From the NCBI GenBank assembly GCA_964655065.1, contig CAZZLC010000011.1, forward strand, positions 62,001-126,000: a DNA stretch of 64,000 nucleotides, written 5' to 3'. Of this stretch, positions 15,906 to 24,389 are shown in pieces (the stretch's first letter is position 1; each line of letters opens with the position of its first letter). The position numbers and the translations under genes were made by a program. This stretch comes from DRPG01 sp964655065 (GTDB lineage Bacteria; Myxococcota_A; UBA796; GCA-2862545). Under the pieces are notes generated by a model, which saw only the letters and a list, made by a program, of their open reading frames with translations, was not told the DNA's origin and searched no databases.

Positions 15906-18900
15906 TCAGTTGTCACGGAGCTCGACGCTGGACCCGCCGGTCTCGTCGGGGCGGTGGACCCACAAGTAGCGCGGTACCCGCTCGCGAATCGAGGGAACGT
16001 GGCTGATGAGCCCGATCACGCGGGACTCGTCACGTAGTCGTTCGATCGAGGACATCACCCGCTCGAGCGCCTCGGGATCGAGGGTGCCGAACCCTTCGTC
16101 GAGAAAGAAGAACCCGAGCGGACGGGCCGACCGCGCCTGCACCTGGGTGGAGAGCGCGAGGGCCAGCGACAGCGCGGTGAGGAACGACTCGCCACCCGAG
16201 AGCGTGTGCACGGGGCGGACCGCCCCGCCGCCGTGGTGGTCGACGATCTCGAAGCCCGTCTCCTCGTCGAGCGCGAGCGCATAGCGGCCGTCGGTGAGCG
16301 TGGCGAGATGGTCGCTCGCCCGCGTGGCGAGCTCGGTCAGGTGGTCGTTCGCGACGTACTCGACGAACCGATCGCCGCGCATGACCTGGGCGAGGACCCC
16401 GAGCTGGGTGGCCTCGCGCTCGAGCGCCTCGAGGCTCTCCTCCAGCTCGCGGACCTTGGGGATTCGCTCGACGAGCCCGCGAACCTCGCGCTGGGCCGCG
16501 ACCGCCGCGTCGACGGCGGCATCGAGCTCGGCCTGGGCCTCGTCGAGCGCCCGCACCATCTTCTCGAGGGTCTCGTCGGAGATGGCCGCGGGGTCGGGGG
16601 CCGCACCGTCGTCGAGCGCAGCCAGCCGGGCCTCGAGCAACCGCTCCTTCTCGCGGTGCGCTCGCACCCTCGCCTTCGCAGCGTCGGGATCCACGATGTC
16701 GGGACCGCTGGCTGCCCAATGGTCGACGACCGCCGCGATTCGCTCGTCGAGGTCGGGGGCCTCCAGGTCGGGGGGCGAGTCGGGCCCCGCGGACCACAGG
16801 ATCGACGTGCGCAGCACCTCGAACACCTCGCGACGAGCACCGAGCAGCGAGCGCTCCGCGGCATCGAGCTTGCCGCGAGCGGTCGCGACTCGGTGGTCCG
16901 CCTCGCGGTGCGACTGGCTCGCGGTCTCGACGGCTTGCTTGGCCACGAGGAGCGCGCGATCCAGGGTGTCGAGCGCCTGCTTCACCTCGGCGCGCGCCGC
17001 CGCCACGTCGAACGGAGGAGGCCCCAGGCTGGGCCGACGGGCCTCGAGAAGCGCAATGCGCTCGTCGAGCCGCAAGAGCTCCGCGTTGGCCCGGTCTCGA
17101 TCAGCCCGCCGGGCATCCCGGGCCTGGGCGGCGCTCTGCCAGGCCGAATCGAGCTCGTCGAGTTCGCGCTGGAGGGCCTCGGCTTCGCGATCGCGGCTCG
17201 CGATGGCGATGAGCGCGTTGCGGACGTCGAAGAGCGTCAGCTCGCCGCGACGGGCGTGAAAGCCCTCCCAGGCGGCCTCCTCGGCCTGGCGAGCTGCCTC
17301 GAGCCGCTCCTCGGCGCTGCGGCGCGCCTCGGCGACGTCCGCCTCCCGGGCCACGGCGAGCGTGAGGGGACCACGGGCGCGCTCGACCGCCATCGCCGCG
17401 TCGTGCAGGCGCTCTCTCACCGCGGCGCGGGCGACGTCCCAGGCGTGGCGAGACGCGAGCCGGCCCCGGGCATCGACGCCGCTTCCCATCGCCTCGAAGG
17501 CCCCCAGGGCCTGCTCGGCTTCGGCCCGTGCGACCTCGACTCCGCGGTCAGCGCTCGAAAGCTCTTCGGTCGTGGCCCCCAGCGCGGCTACGGCGGCTAC
17601 GTGCTGCGCTTCCGCATCATCGAGCTCGATCTCCGGCACCGGACCCTCCCGGCGGGACCCTGGAGGGGCAGGATGATCGAGGCTCCCGCAGACTGGACAG
17701 GGCCGATCCGGCTCGAGCGACCGGGCGAGATGCCGGGCCCGGCTCCGGTCGCCCGCCGCCCGGGCCTCCTGCACCCGTGCCGACGCGGCGGCGGCGGCTG
17801 CCGTCGCTGCCGCGTGTCGGTCGGCCGCCTCCGCGAGCCAGGCCCGGGCAGACCGCTCGCGCTCCTCGGCGGCTCTAAGCTGGTCTTGCAACCCGACGTG
17901 TCGGCGGAGCGCGGCGGGCTCGAGTGCCGCCACCGGCTCGGCGTCGAGCCGGGCCGCCTCGGCTTCGTGCTCCTGCACGGCTCGTTCGGCTGTCGCGAGC
18001 GCCTCTTCGGCCGCCTCGCGCACGTCGAGGGCCGCCGTCTCGCGCTCCCGCAGCTCGTCGACCGTCGCGCGGGCCTGCTCGGCCGAGGTGCGAGCACGCT
18101 CGAGCCGGTCCGCCGCTTCGGCCGTGGCCAACGCCTGCTCGCGCTCCTCGGCCCGAACGCGTCGGAGCCGGAGCTTCCTCCGGACCGCCCGACGCTTGTC
18201 CTCGAACGAGGCCAACCGGGCTTCGGCATCGTTCAGCGCCCCGTCTGCCGAGCGGATGGCGGCCTCCGACGCAACCCGGGCCTCCCGCGCCTCCGCGACC
18301 TGACGCTCGAGCTCGGCGCGCGCTTCGGCCATGGCAGCAAGGGCGTCGAGCTCCTGGGATCGCTGCATCCAAGGGGGTCGTCGGACCGCGTCTTCCCGCT
18401 CGACGGCCGACGCTGCGTCGCGGGCCGCCGCCCACTCGCGCTCGCGGTCGACGGCTGACGCCAGCGCCTCCTCGTGCTCGTGCAGGCACGTCTGGTGGTG
18501 CTCGCGGGCCCTCGTCCAGCGCTCGATCGGCGCGACCAGCGGCTCGAGTGCCCGAGCGGCCGCAAGCTGCGCCTCGAGGGCCGCGATCTCGGTGTCCGCG
18601 GCGCGGTGGGCTTCGAGCTCCCGACGTGCATCAGCGAGTCGCGCGTGCTCCTGCCGGAGTCGACGTGTCCGCTCGGATGCGTCCCGTCTGGACTCGACGA
18701 CACGCTGCGCTGTCCGCCGCCGCGCCGCGGCCTGCTCGGCGACTCGCCGAGCCCGGGCCAAGCCCTCCTCGTTCGCCTCGCCGAGCCCCCGCAGCTCCCC
18801 CCGAACCGCCGCAATCGCCTGATCCGCGGCCTGCTGGCGGGCTGCGATCTGCCGCCGGAGCTTGCCGCCATAGGCGTGCAGGCGGAACACGCGTTGGAGC

Positions 18901-19409
18901 ATCTGACGGCGCTCGCTCCCCTTCAGGTGGAGCAGCTCCAGGAACTTGCCCTGGGGCAGCACCACCGCCCGCATGAAGTCCTCGGGCCCCAGCCCTACGA
19001 GCTCCACGATGGCCTCGTTGACGTCGCGCTCCTTGTCGGCGATGACCGCGGCGCCGGTAGGCGTGTACTCGACGAGCCTCGAGAGCGTGCGCTGGGCGGT
19101 GTGGTCCTTGAGTCGGTAGGCTCGCTGCACCTCGAAGTGTTGGCGCCGCTGCGCGGAGTCGATCGAGAACTGCAGCTTCACCTCGCAGCGCTGACTGCCG
19201 AGGTTCACGAGCCCCTGCCGCGACCGCGTGTTGACCCGGTCGACGAGCCCGTAGAGCGCGAGCGTCATCGCGTCGAGCAACGTGGACTTGCCGCTCCCGA
19301 TCGGCCCGAAGATGCCGAACAGCCCGTGCCTGCCGAGCTCCTCGAAGTCTACGGTGACCGGGTCACGGTAGGAGTGGAGCCCCGCGACGACCAACTTCGT
19401 GGGACGCAC
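15906..19409 (-). CDS. sbcC: Exonuclease SbcC (Rad50-like ATPase)
   Basis: 1167 residues. SMC-type subunit of the SbcCD nuclease, which opens hairpins and protein-blocked DNA ends. Walker A is GPIGSGKSTLLDAM near residue 36. A long coiled coil of Ala/Glu/Arg-rich heptads follows, interrupted near residue 571 by the zinc hook CPVCGSLDHP. A second coil leads to the signature LSGGESFLTALSLALALS and Walker B FFFLDEGFGTLDPEALE. The first helix and strand (MRPTKLVVAGLHSYRDPVTV) match Rad50/SbcC. The ATG lies six bases after the sbcD stop. Convergent with the KptA-Nudix gene. Confidence 0.96.
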   Translation of the reverse strand: MRPTKLVVAGLHSYRDPVTVDFEELGRHGLFGIFGPIGSGKSTLLDAMTLALYGLVDRVNTRSRQGLVNLGSQRCEVKLQFSIDSAQRRQHFEVQRAYRLKDHTAQRTLSRLVEYTPTGAAVIADKERDVNEAIVELVGLGPEDFMRAVVLPQGKFLELLHLKGSERRQMLQRVFRLHAYGGKLRRQIAARQQAADQAIAAVRGELRGLGEANEEGLARARRVAEQAAARRRTAQRVVESRRDASERTRRLRQEHARLADARRELEAHRAADTEIAALEAQLAAARALEPLVAPIERWTRAREHHQTCLHEHEEALASAVDREREWAAARDAASAVEREDAVRRPPWMQRSQELDALAAMAEARAELERQVAEAREARVASEAAIRSADGALNDAEARLASFEDKRRAVRRKLRLRRVRAEEREQALATAEAADRLERARTSAEQARATVDELRERETAALDVREAAEEALATAERAVQEHEAEAARLDAEPVAALEPAALRRHVGLQDQLRAAEERERSARAWLAEAADRHAAATAAAAAASARVQEARAAGDRSRARHLARSLEPDRPCPVCGSLDHPAPPGSRREGPVPEIELDDAEAQHVAAVAALGATTEELSSADRGVEVARAEAEQALGAFEAMGSGVDARGRLASRHAWDVARAAVRERLHDAAMAVERARGPLTLAVAREADVAEARRSAEERLEAARQAEEAAWEGFHARRGELTLFDVRNALIAIASRDREAEALQRELDELDSAWQSAAQARDARRADRDRANAELLRLDERIALLEARRPSLGPPPFDVAAARAEVKQALDTLDRALLVAKQAVETASQSHREADHRVATARGKLDAAERSLLGARREVFEVLRTSILWSAGPDSPPDLEAPDLDERIAAVVDHWAASGPDIVDPDAAKARVRAHREKERLLEARLAALDDGAAPDPAAISDETLEKMVRALDEAQAELDAAVDAAVAAQREVRGLVERIPKVRELEESLEALEREATQLGVLAQVMRGDRFVEYVANDHLTELATRASDHLATLTDGRYALALDEETGFEIVDHHGGGAVRPVHTLSGGESFLTALSLALALSTQVQARSARPLGFFFLDEGFGTLDPEALERVMSSIERLRDESRVIGLISHVPSIRERVPRYLWVHRPDETGGSSVELRDN

Positions 19410-19415
19410 GGGGCG

Positions 19416-20669
19416 CTATCCCCCCGCCCCGACGGCCACGGGCTCGCGCTCCGCGGGCTCACCTTCGGGGACGGCAGCGAGCTCGAGGAAGAGCTCGACG
19501 AGCCCCTCGTCGGGCTCGGCCCCGGTCTGCTGACGATAGAATCGTCTGAACAGCACGTCGACGGGCAGATCACGACGATCGACCGGCTCGGCCCCCCGCG
19601 TGGCCGAGGCGACGGGCAGTCGCGGCGTGATGCGCACGAAGTCGCGGGGAAGCCGCTTGATCGACGCGAGCTGGGCGTGGGTGAGGTGGCGAGAGACGTC
19701 GACCACCAGGTCGATGAAGGCCCCTTCGTGGCGACCGTTCTGGACCTCGCGCTGCACCTCGGACAGCGAGCTCGCCTCCCACACGACGAGCGGGCGACCC
19801 GCACACACCGGCACGAGCTCGACCTCGGCCGGTCGGCCGGGATGGGCCTCGATCACGGTGTGAACCCGCGGGTCGTCACGCTCCGAGAACCGCATGGCCA
19901 GAGGCGCACCCGCGTATCTCGCGAGGCCCGGCGCATCCTCGACGAGCTGGGGGAGGTGGAGGTGGCCCAGCGCCGTGTACTGGGCGCGCCGGGGCAGGTC
20001 GCCCGCGTCGATCTGGTAGGCGCCGCCGACGAGCACCCGCTCCGAAGGACGCGGCATGCAGCTTCGCACCGCGAGGTGAGAGGTGGCGAGGTTGACGGAC
20101 CCGGGGTCGAAGCGACGCTCGAGCTTGGCGAACGCCTGCCCCACCCAGCGGCTGTAGGCTCGCTGGCGGTCGTGCTCGCCCGTGGGTGCCGCGAGCAGAC
20201 GCCGCAGCCGCGCCTCGGAGGGGTAGGGCAGCGCCGCCACGTTGGCCCTACGGCCGTCGGACCACCGCAGGGCGAGGGCGGACGGTCCGAGGGGCTCCAT
20301 CGCGACTCGGTTCGCCCCGCTCGCCACGGTGGGCGACAGCTCGTCGCCGGGCCGACCGAGCACCCACACCCCGTGGCGCCCCGACAGGGGCTGCGCCGCA
20401 GCGAGGCGATCCGGCGAGTCGTGGTTGCCCGCGATGACGACCACCGCCCGGCGGCCCCCGTCGCCGAGACGGGCCATGGTGTCGAAGAAGAGCTCCTCTG
20501 CCTCGATGGGGGGATTGGCGGTTTCGAAGACGTCACCCGAGAGGATCACCAGATCCACGTCGACGCACAGCTCGATGACTTCCCGAAGGAAGGCCTCGTG
20601 CTCGGCGGCGCGGGAGTACCCGTGGAGGGTCCGACCGAGGTGCCAGTCGCTGGTGTGGAGGATTCGCAT
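19416..20669 (-). CDS. sbcD: Exonuclease SbcD (Mre11-like nuclease)
   Basis: 417 residues from ATG 20669. Metallophosphoesterase motifs appear in order: MRILHTSDWHLGRTL, LVILSGDVFETANPP, VVIAGNHDSPDRL and YTALGHLHLPQ. The C-terminal capping domain ends in a Gly/Val-rich tail. It forms the SbcCD complex with the next gene. The region just upstream contains the assembly gap; if the gap is closed at the duplicated 55-mer, addA ends only about 88 bases before this start, giving an addB-addA-sbcD-sbcC operon. Confidence 0.95.
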   Translation of the reverse strand: MRILHTSDWHLGRTLHGYSRAAEHEAFLREVIELCVDVDLVILSGDVFETANPPIEAEELFFDTMARLGDGGRRAVVVIAGNHDSPDRLAAAQPLSGRHGVWVLGRPGDELSPTVASGANRVAMEPLGPSALALRWSDGRRANVAALPYPSEARLRRLLAAPTGEHDRQRAYSRWVGQAFAKLERRFDPGSVNLATSHLAVRSCMPRPSERVLVGGAYQIDAGDLPRRAQYTALGHLHLPQLVEDAPGLARYAGAPLAMRFSERDDPRVHTVIEAHPGRPAEVELVPVCAGRPLVVWEASSLSEVQREVQNGRHEGAFIDLVVDVSRHLTHAQLASIKRLPRDFVRITPRLPVASATRGAEPVDRRDLPVDVLFRRFYRQQTGAEPDEGLVELFLELAAVPEGEPAEREPVAVGAGG

Positions 20670-20691
20670 GAGAGAGGATGGAGCAGGGAGC

Positions 20692-20746
20692 TCGTAGACA
20701 CCGTAGGTCGCGCACCGACCAGAAACTGTCCGAGCGCTCGGCGGCC
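20692..20746. repeat. 55-base direct repeat, left of the N gap
   Basis: These 55 bases are repeated exactly at 20847-20901, directly on the other side of 100 N. They include a perfect 12-base palindrome (CCGAGCGCTCGG). An exact 55-base overlap at contig ends is what a de Bruijn assembler with k=55 leaves, so this is most likely one sequence present twice. Confidence 0.9.
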
Positions 20747-20846
20747 NNNNNNNNNNNNNNNNNNNNNNNNNNNNNNNNNNNNNNNNNNNNNNNNNNNNNN
20801 NNNNNNNNNNNNNNNNNNNNNNNNNNNNNNNNNNNNNNNNNNNNNN
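20747..20846. other. Assembly gap of 100 N
   Basis: Exactly 100 undetermined bases, the conventional placeholder for a gap of unknown size. It lies between sbcD and addA and interrupts no recognised gene. The flanking 55-base duplication suggests that nothing is really missing. Confidence 0.98.
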
Positions 20847-20901
20847 TCGTAGACACCGTAGGTCGCGCACCGACCAGAAACTGTCCGAGCGCTCGGCGGC
20901 C
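20847..20901. repeat. 55-base direct repeat, right of the N gap
   Basis: Exact copy of 20692-20746. It ends 11 bases before the addA stop codon. See the left copy for interpretation. Confidence 0.9.
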
Positions 20902-20912
20902 CCGAAAGGCGG

Positions 20913-23900
20913 TCAAGCCCAGAGCACGGAGGTGCCGGTGCGCACGAACCACAGAGCGCCGGCCCGCACCGGCTTCCCCATCGCCTCGAACGCTTCGGCG
21001 TAGGCGTCGAGCTGGGGTCCGTACGTCTTCAGGCCTCCCGCTTCGACGAGGTCGTCGAAGCCCGTCGGGGAACGCGAGCCCGCCTTGAAGTCCACCACGG
21101 TCATCCCGAGATCGGGGTGCTCCACCACCAGATCGGCACGCCCGGTGAGCAGGACGTCGTGTCCGAGCTGGCTTCCCACCCCGACCAGAGGCAGCTCGAA
21201 GTGCAGGGTGGCTCGTTCGTCCGTCACGAGGTCCCACAAGGGCCCCCGCGTCGCCGCCAGGCGTTCGCAGATCGCGACCACCCAGTCGCGCGCCATGGCA
21301 TCGGGACGCCCCCACGCCTCGCCGAGGTACCTGGAGACGTCCCCCGGATCGACCGCGCCGCGGAAGCCCCAGCGCGCGAGCCAACCGTGCGCGATCTCAC
21401 CCCAGTCACTCGGTCGCACGCCCGCCAGCGGGTGTCCGGGGAGCGGTCGGGCGGTTCGCGGGTCCTGACCCGGAGGGACGATGTCCGCGTGCCCCACGAA
21501 CAAGCCGCGGGCCGCACGCACGCGTTCCACGATGTCGCGAGCCTGCTCGAGTCGCTCCCGGGCGTCGAGGTGGGCACCGATCGACGAGGGGGTCCGCTCG
21601 AGCCACCCCCCGGACACGAGGGGCGGAATCCACAGCGCGTCCACGTCCGGGTCGGCCGCGGCCCACCCGGTCGGCATCTCCTCGTTCGCGTGCAGCGGCC
21701 CCACCGGGATCTTCGCCACCCCCTCCCCCCGGAACGAGGGTGCGAGCCAGGCGTCGCCGAGCAGCGTCGACACGTCGATCTCGCGAGACTTGCCTCGCGT
21801 GGGCAGACCGACGGTCACGGTTCGCCGGGCTCGTGTGAGCGCGACGTAGGCCAGCCGGGCACTCTCCTCCCCCTGACGGTGTTGGTGGAGGCGACGCGCG
21901 AGGCGCCCCAGCGGGTCGAGGAACGGCGTGATTCCGCCATAGGGGTCGAAGTGCACGCCCTCGAGCCGGACCCGACGTCCGTTGAGGCTCATCCACGCCG
22001 GCTCGTGCCCTCGGACGGCCCCGGCCACCCTCCCCAGCGCGAGACAGCACACGTGGTCCCACGCGAGCCCCTTGGACTGGAAGGTGGTGGTGCACAGGAT
22101 GTGCTGCCCCGAGCGACTGAGGTGGACGTGCGGCAGCTCCGATCGGGGGTCCTGGAGGCGCTCGATCACGAGCTCGGGTGGCACGCCCTCCTGGTCCTGC
22201 CGCCGCACCCAGTCGAGCAGCACCTCGAGCTGCGCGACATCATCGGCACCGCCCGGACCCGCAGCGAGAACGGTTCGCCAGTGCAGCTCGGTCACGAAGT
22301 GGTCGAGCAGCTCCGCCGTGCCCCGACGACCGAGGGTGTCGCGGGCATGCCGCAAGGGGTTCCGCACCCGCGCGAACACGCCCCGGTCCGCCGTCTCGTG
22401 GGGAGGACCGAGCGCGTCGGCGTCGATCGCCCAACCGAGGACCCGGCAGCGGTCTGGCGCCGGCTCGGGGCCCTCGGGTCCATAGGCGACGAGCCCCTCT
22501 CCAGCGCGGAGCCTGGCCAGTCCACCGTCGGTCAGCCCGACCGCTGGATGCTTCCACACGCCGAGCCAGGCGACGTCGTCCGTGGGGTCGCGGAGCGCTC
22601 GCAGCAGCAGGGCCACGTCGGTTCCGACCCTGGACGCAGTCCAGCCGCTGCCGCCGTCGACGAACGCGATGTCGTCGCGGCCTGCCCACCGTCGGAGCTG
22701 CCGACACGCCTCCTGCGCCTGTCGCCACGTCGCAGTCAGCACCACTGCAGTGTCGTGCTCGGCCCCCGACTCCCGCTCCCAGGCCGCGCGCACCCGAGAC
22801 AGGAAGGTGAACAGGGCCCGGCGGTCGGCCTCGGCGACATCGACCTCCTTGCCGTGGACGAGCCAGACGGGGTCGGGGGGCCGGTGCACGTCAGGATCGA
22901 GGTGCAGGGCCGCATTCCCGTCGTGGTACTTCAGGTTCTGAAGCGAGGGCGGCGGACTCCAGCGACGAATCCGCATCGGCTCGTCGATGGCGGCGAAGAG
23001 GTCTCGCTGCGCCTGGACGAGCTGCGGGGCACTGCGGAAGTTGGTGCCGAGCTCGATGGGCTCGCGTCCGCTCTTGAGGCTGTCGCGCTCGAACTCCAGC
23101 AGACCCTGGGGCTCCGCGTTCCGGAACAGGTAGATCGACTGCCGGACGTCGCCCACGAAGTAGCTGGCGACCGGGTGATCACCAGGCAGTGACGCCAACG
23201 CCCGGTAGAGGCGGAGCTGGCCGGGGTTGGCGTCCTGCACCTCGTCGACCAGCAAGGCTCGGAAGCGATTCGCGAGCCGTGGGGGCGGGTTCCGGCACAG
23301 GGCGACCGCGGCGTCGAGAAGCTCGTCGTGACCCAGCTCCCCGCTCCTCGCTGCGTGACGCAGACCTGCCCCCACCACCTCCTGACGCAGCTCGTGGAGG
23401 ACCTCGCGGATGCGGTCGGCGAGCTCGACGTGACCGTCCGCGTCGAACGGATACTCGAGCGCCATCACGATGTCCCACAGCGACAGCCGACCCATGCCGA
23501 GCTCGCGCTCGGTGGTCTTGAGGTCCCGCAGAAGCTGCTTGCGGGCCTGGCTCTGGAGATTCAGCCCGACGAGCCACCCCACGAGCTCGAACGGCGCCTC
23601 CTCGGGACGCGCGCCGGACGCGAGCCACCGCGCCACGGCCGGCACTGCCCACTTGCCGGGGAGGTTCGTGCGCGGGGTCAGGGCGGCGACCCAGTCGTCG
23701 ACCTCGGTGGGGTCAGCGGGGCCGTAGGTGGCCACCAGGTCGTGCCGGATACAGATGCGAGCGATGTCCTCGGCGAGGTCGAGGAGGATCTCGGTCGCGG
23801 GAGCGGGTCGCAGATCATCGTAGGGGCTGCGACGGGTGATCGCGGCGCGGATCTCGTCCAGCGACAGGTGCTCCAGCAGGTCCTCGACCCTCGGGTCGAT

Positions 23901-24389
23901 GCCCCCGTCCGGCGGGTCGAGGATTCGCCTCGCGGCGCGATCCAGCGCTCGCGACAGGCCCTCACCGGGGGCGATGGGGACGTCGAGCGGAACGGGGTCG
24001 CCCTCGGGCACCGGGAGCGCCACGTCGAGGGCGAACTCGGTGAGCAGCCGCTGGATGAAGCTGTCCGTCGTCCCGATCGGAGCATCGGGAAGCTGCTCGA
24101 GAGCGGTAGCCAGCACCTCGGGGTCCCGCGGGGCCGCGCTCTCGTAGAGCTTCCAGGAGCTTCCCAGGCGGGCGCGGGCCTTCTCGGCGGCGGGACCCTG
24201 GCCCGCGGCACGCAGCGCGAGCGACACGCGCTCCTGGAGCTCGGCAGCCGCGCGTCGGGTGAAGGTGATCGCGATGGTCTGCTGCACCCCGAAGCCCGCC
24301 TTGAGGTAGCCGAGGTACCTCCTGGCGAGGTCGGTCGTCTTGCCGCACCCGGCCGCGGCGCGGACCACCGTGACGTCGAGCTCAGCCAC
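20913..24389 (-). CDS. addA: AddA-like UvrD-family helicase-nuclease (pair 1)
   Basis: 1158 residues from GTG 24389, which overlaps the addB-like stop by eight bases. Superfamily-1 helicase motifs: Walker A RAAAGCGKTTDLA at the N-terminus, AITFTRRAAAELQERV, LLVDEVQDANPGQLRL (motif II), FVGDVRQSIYLFRNAEP, LGTNFRSAPQLVQ, LCTTTFQSKGLAWDHV and LAYVALTRARRTVTVG (motif VI). Near residue 1100 a PD-(D/E)XK nuclease core reads LTGRADLVVEHPD, MTVVDFKAG and YGPQLDAYAEAF. No C-terminal Cys cluster. Expected role: ATP-driven unwinding and resection of double-strand breaks with the AddB-like partner. Confidence 0.88.
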   Translation of the reverse strand: MAELDVTVVRAAAGCGKTTDLARRYLGYLKAGFGVQQTIAITFTRRAAAELQERVSLALRAAGQGPAAEKARARLGSSWKLYESAAPRDPEVLATALEQLPDAPIGTTDSFIQRLLTEFALDVALPVPEGDPVPLDVPIAPGEGLSRALDRAARRILDPPDGGIDPRVEDLLEHLSLDEIRAAITRRSPYDDLRPAPATEILLDLAEDIARICIRHDLVATYGPADPTEVDDWVAALTPRTNLPGKWAVPAVARWLASGARPEEAPFELVGWLVGLNLQSQARKQLLRDLKTTERELGMGRLSLWDIVMALEYPFDADGHVELADRIREVLHELRQEVVGAGLRHAARSGELGHDELLDAAVALCRNPPPRLANRFRALLVDEVQDANPGQLRLYRALASLPGDHPVASYFVGDVRQSIYLFRNAEPQGLLEFERDSLKSGREPIELGTNFRSAPQLVQAQRDLFAAIDEPMRIRRWSPPPSLQNLKYHDGNAALHLDPDVHRPPDPVWLVHGKEVDVAEADRRALFTFLSRVRAAWERESGAEHDTAVVLTATWRQAQEACRQLRRWAGRDDIAFVDGGSGWTASRVGTDVALLLRALRDPTDDVAWLGVWKHPAVGLTDGGLARLRAGEGLVAYGPEGPEPAPDRCRVLGWAIDADALGPPHETADRGVFARVRNPLRHARDTLGRRGTAELLDHFVTELHWRTVLAAGPGGADDVAQLEVLLDWVRRQDQEGVPPELVIERLQDPRSELPHVHLSRSGQHILCTTTFQSKGLAWDHVCCLALGRVAGAVRGHEPAWMSLNGRRVRLEGVHFDPYGGITPFLDPLGRLARRLHQHRQGEESARLAYVALTRARRTVTVGLPTRGKSREIDVSTLLGDAWLAPSFRGEGVAKIPVGPLHANEEMPTGWAAADPDVDALWIPPLVSGGWLERTPSSIGAHLDARERLEQARDIVERVRAARGLFVGHADIVPPGQDPRTARPLPGHPLAGVRPSDWGEIAHGWLARWGFRGAVDPGDVSRYLGEAWGRPDAMARDWVVAICERLAATRGPLWDLVTDERATLHFELPLVGVGSQLGHDVLLTGRADLVVEHPDLGMTVVDFKAGSRSPTGFDDLVEAGGLKTYGPQLDAYAEAFEAMGKPVRAGALWFVRTGTSVLWA

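Noticed and set aside
16206..18458. Long open frame antisense to sbcC
   Set aside because: High GC content gives long open frames opposite real genes; it has no recognisable domain and the sense strand encodes the SbcC motifs.
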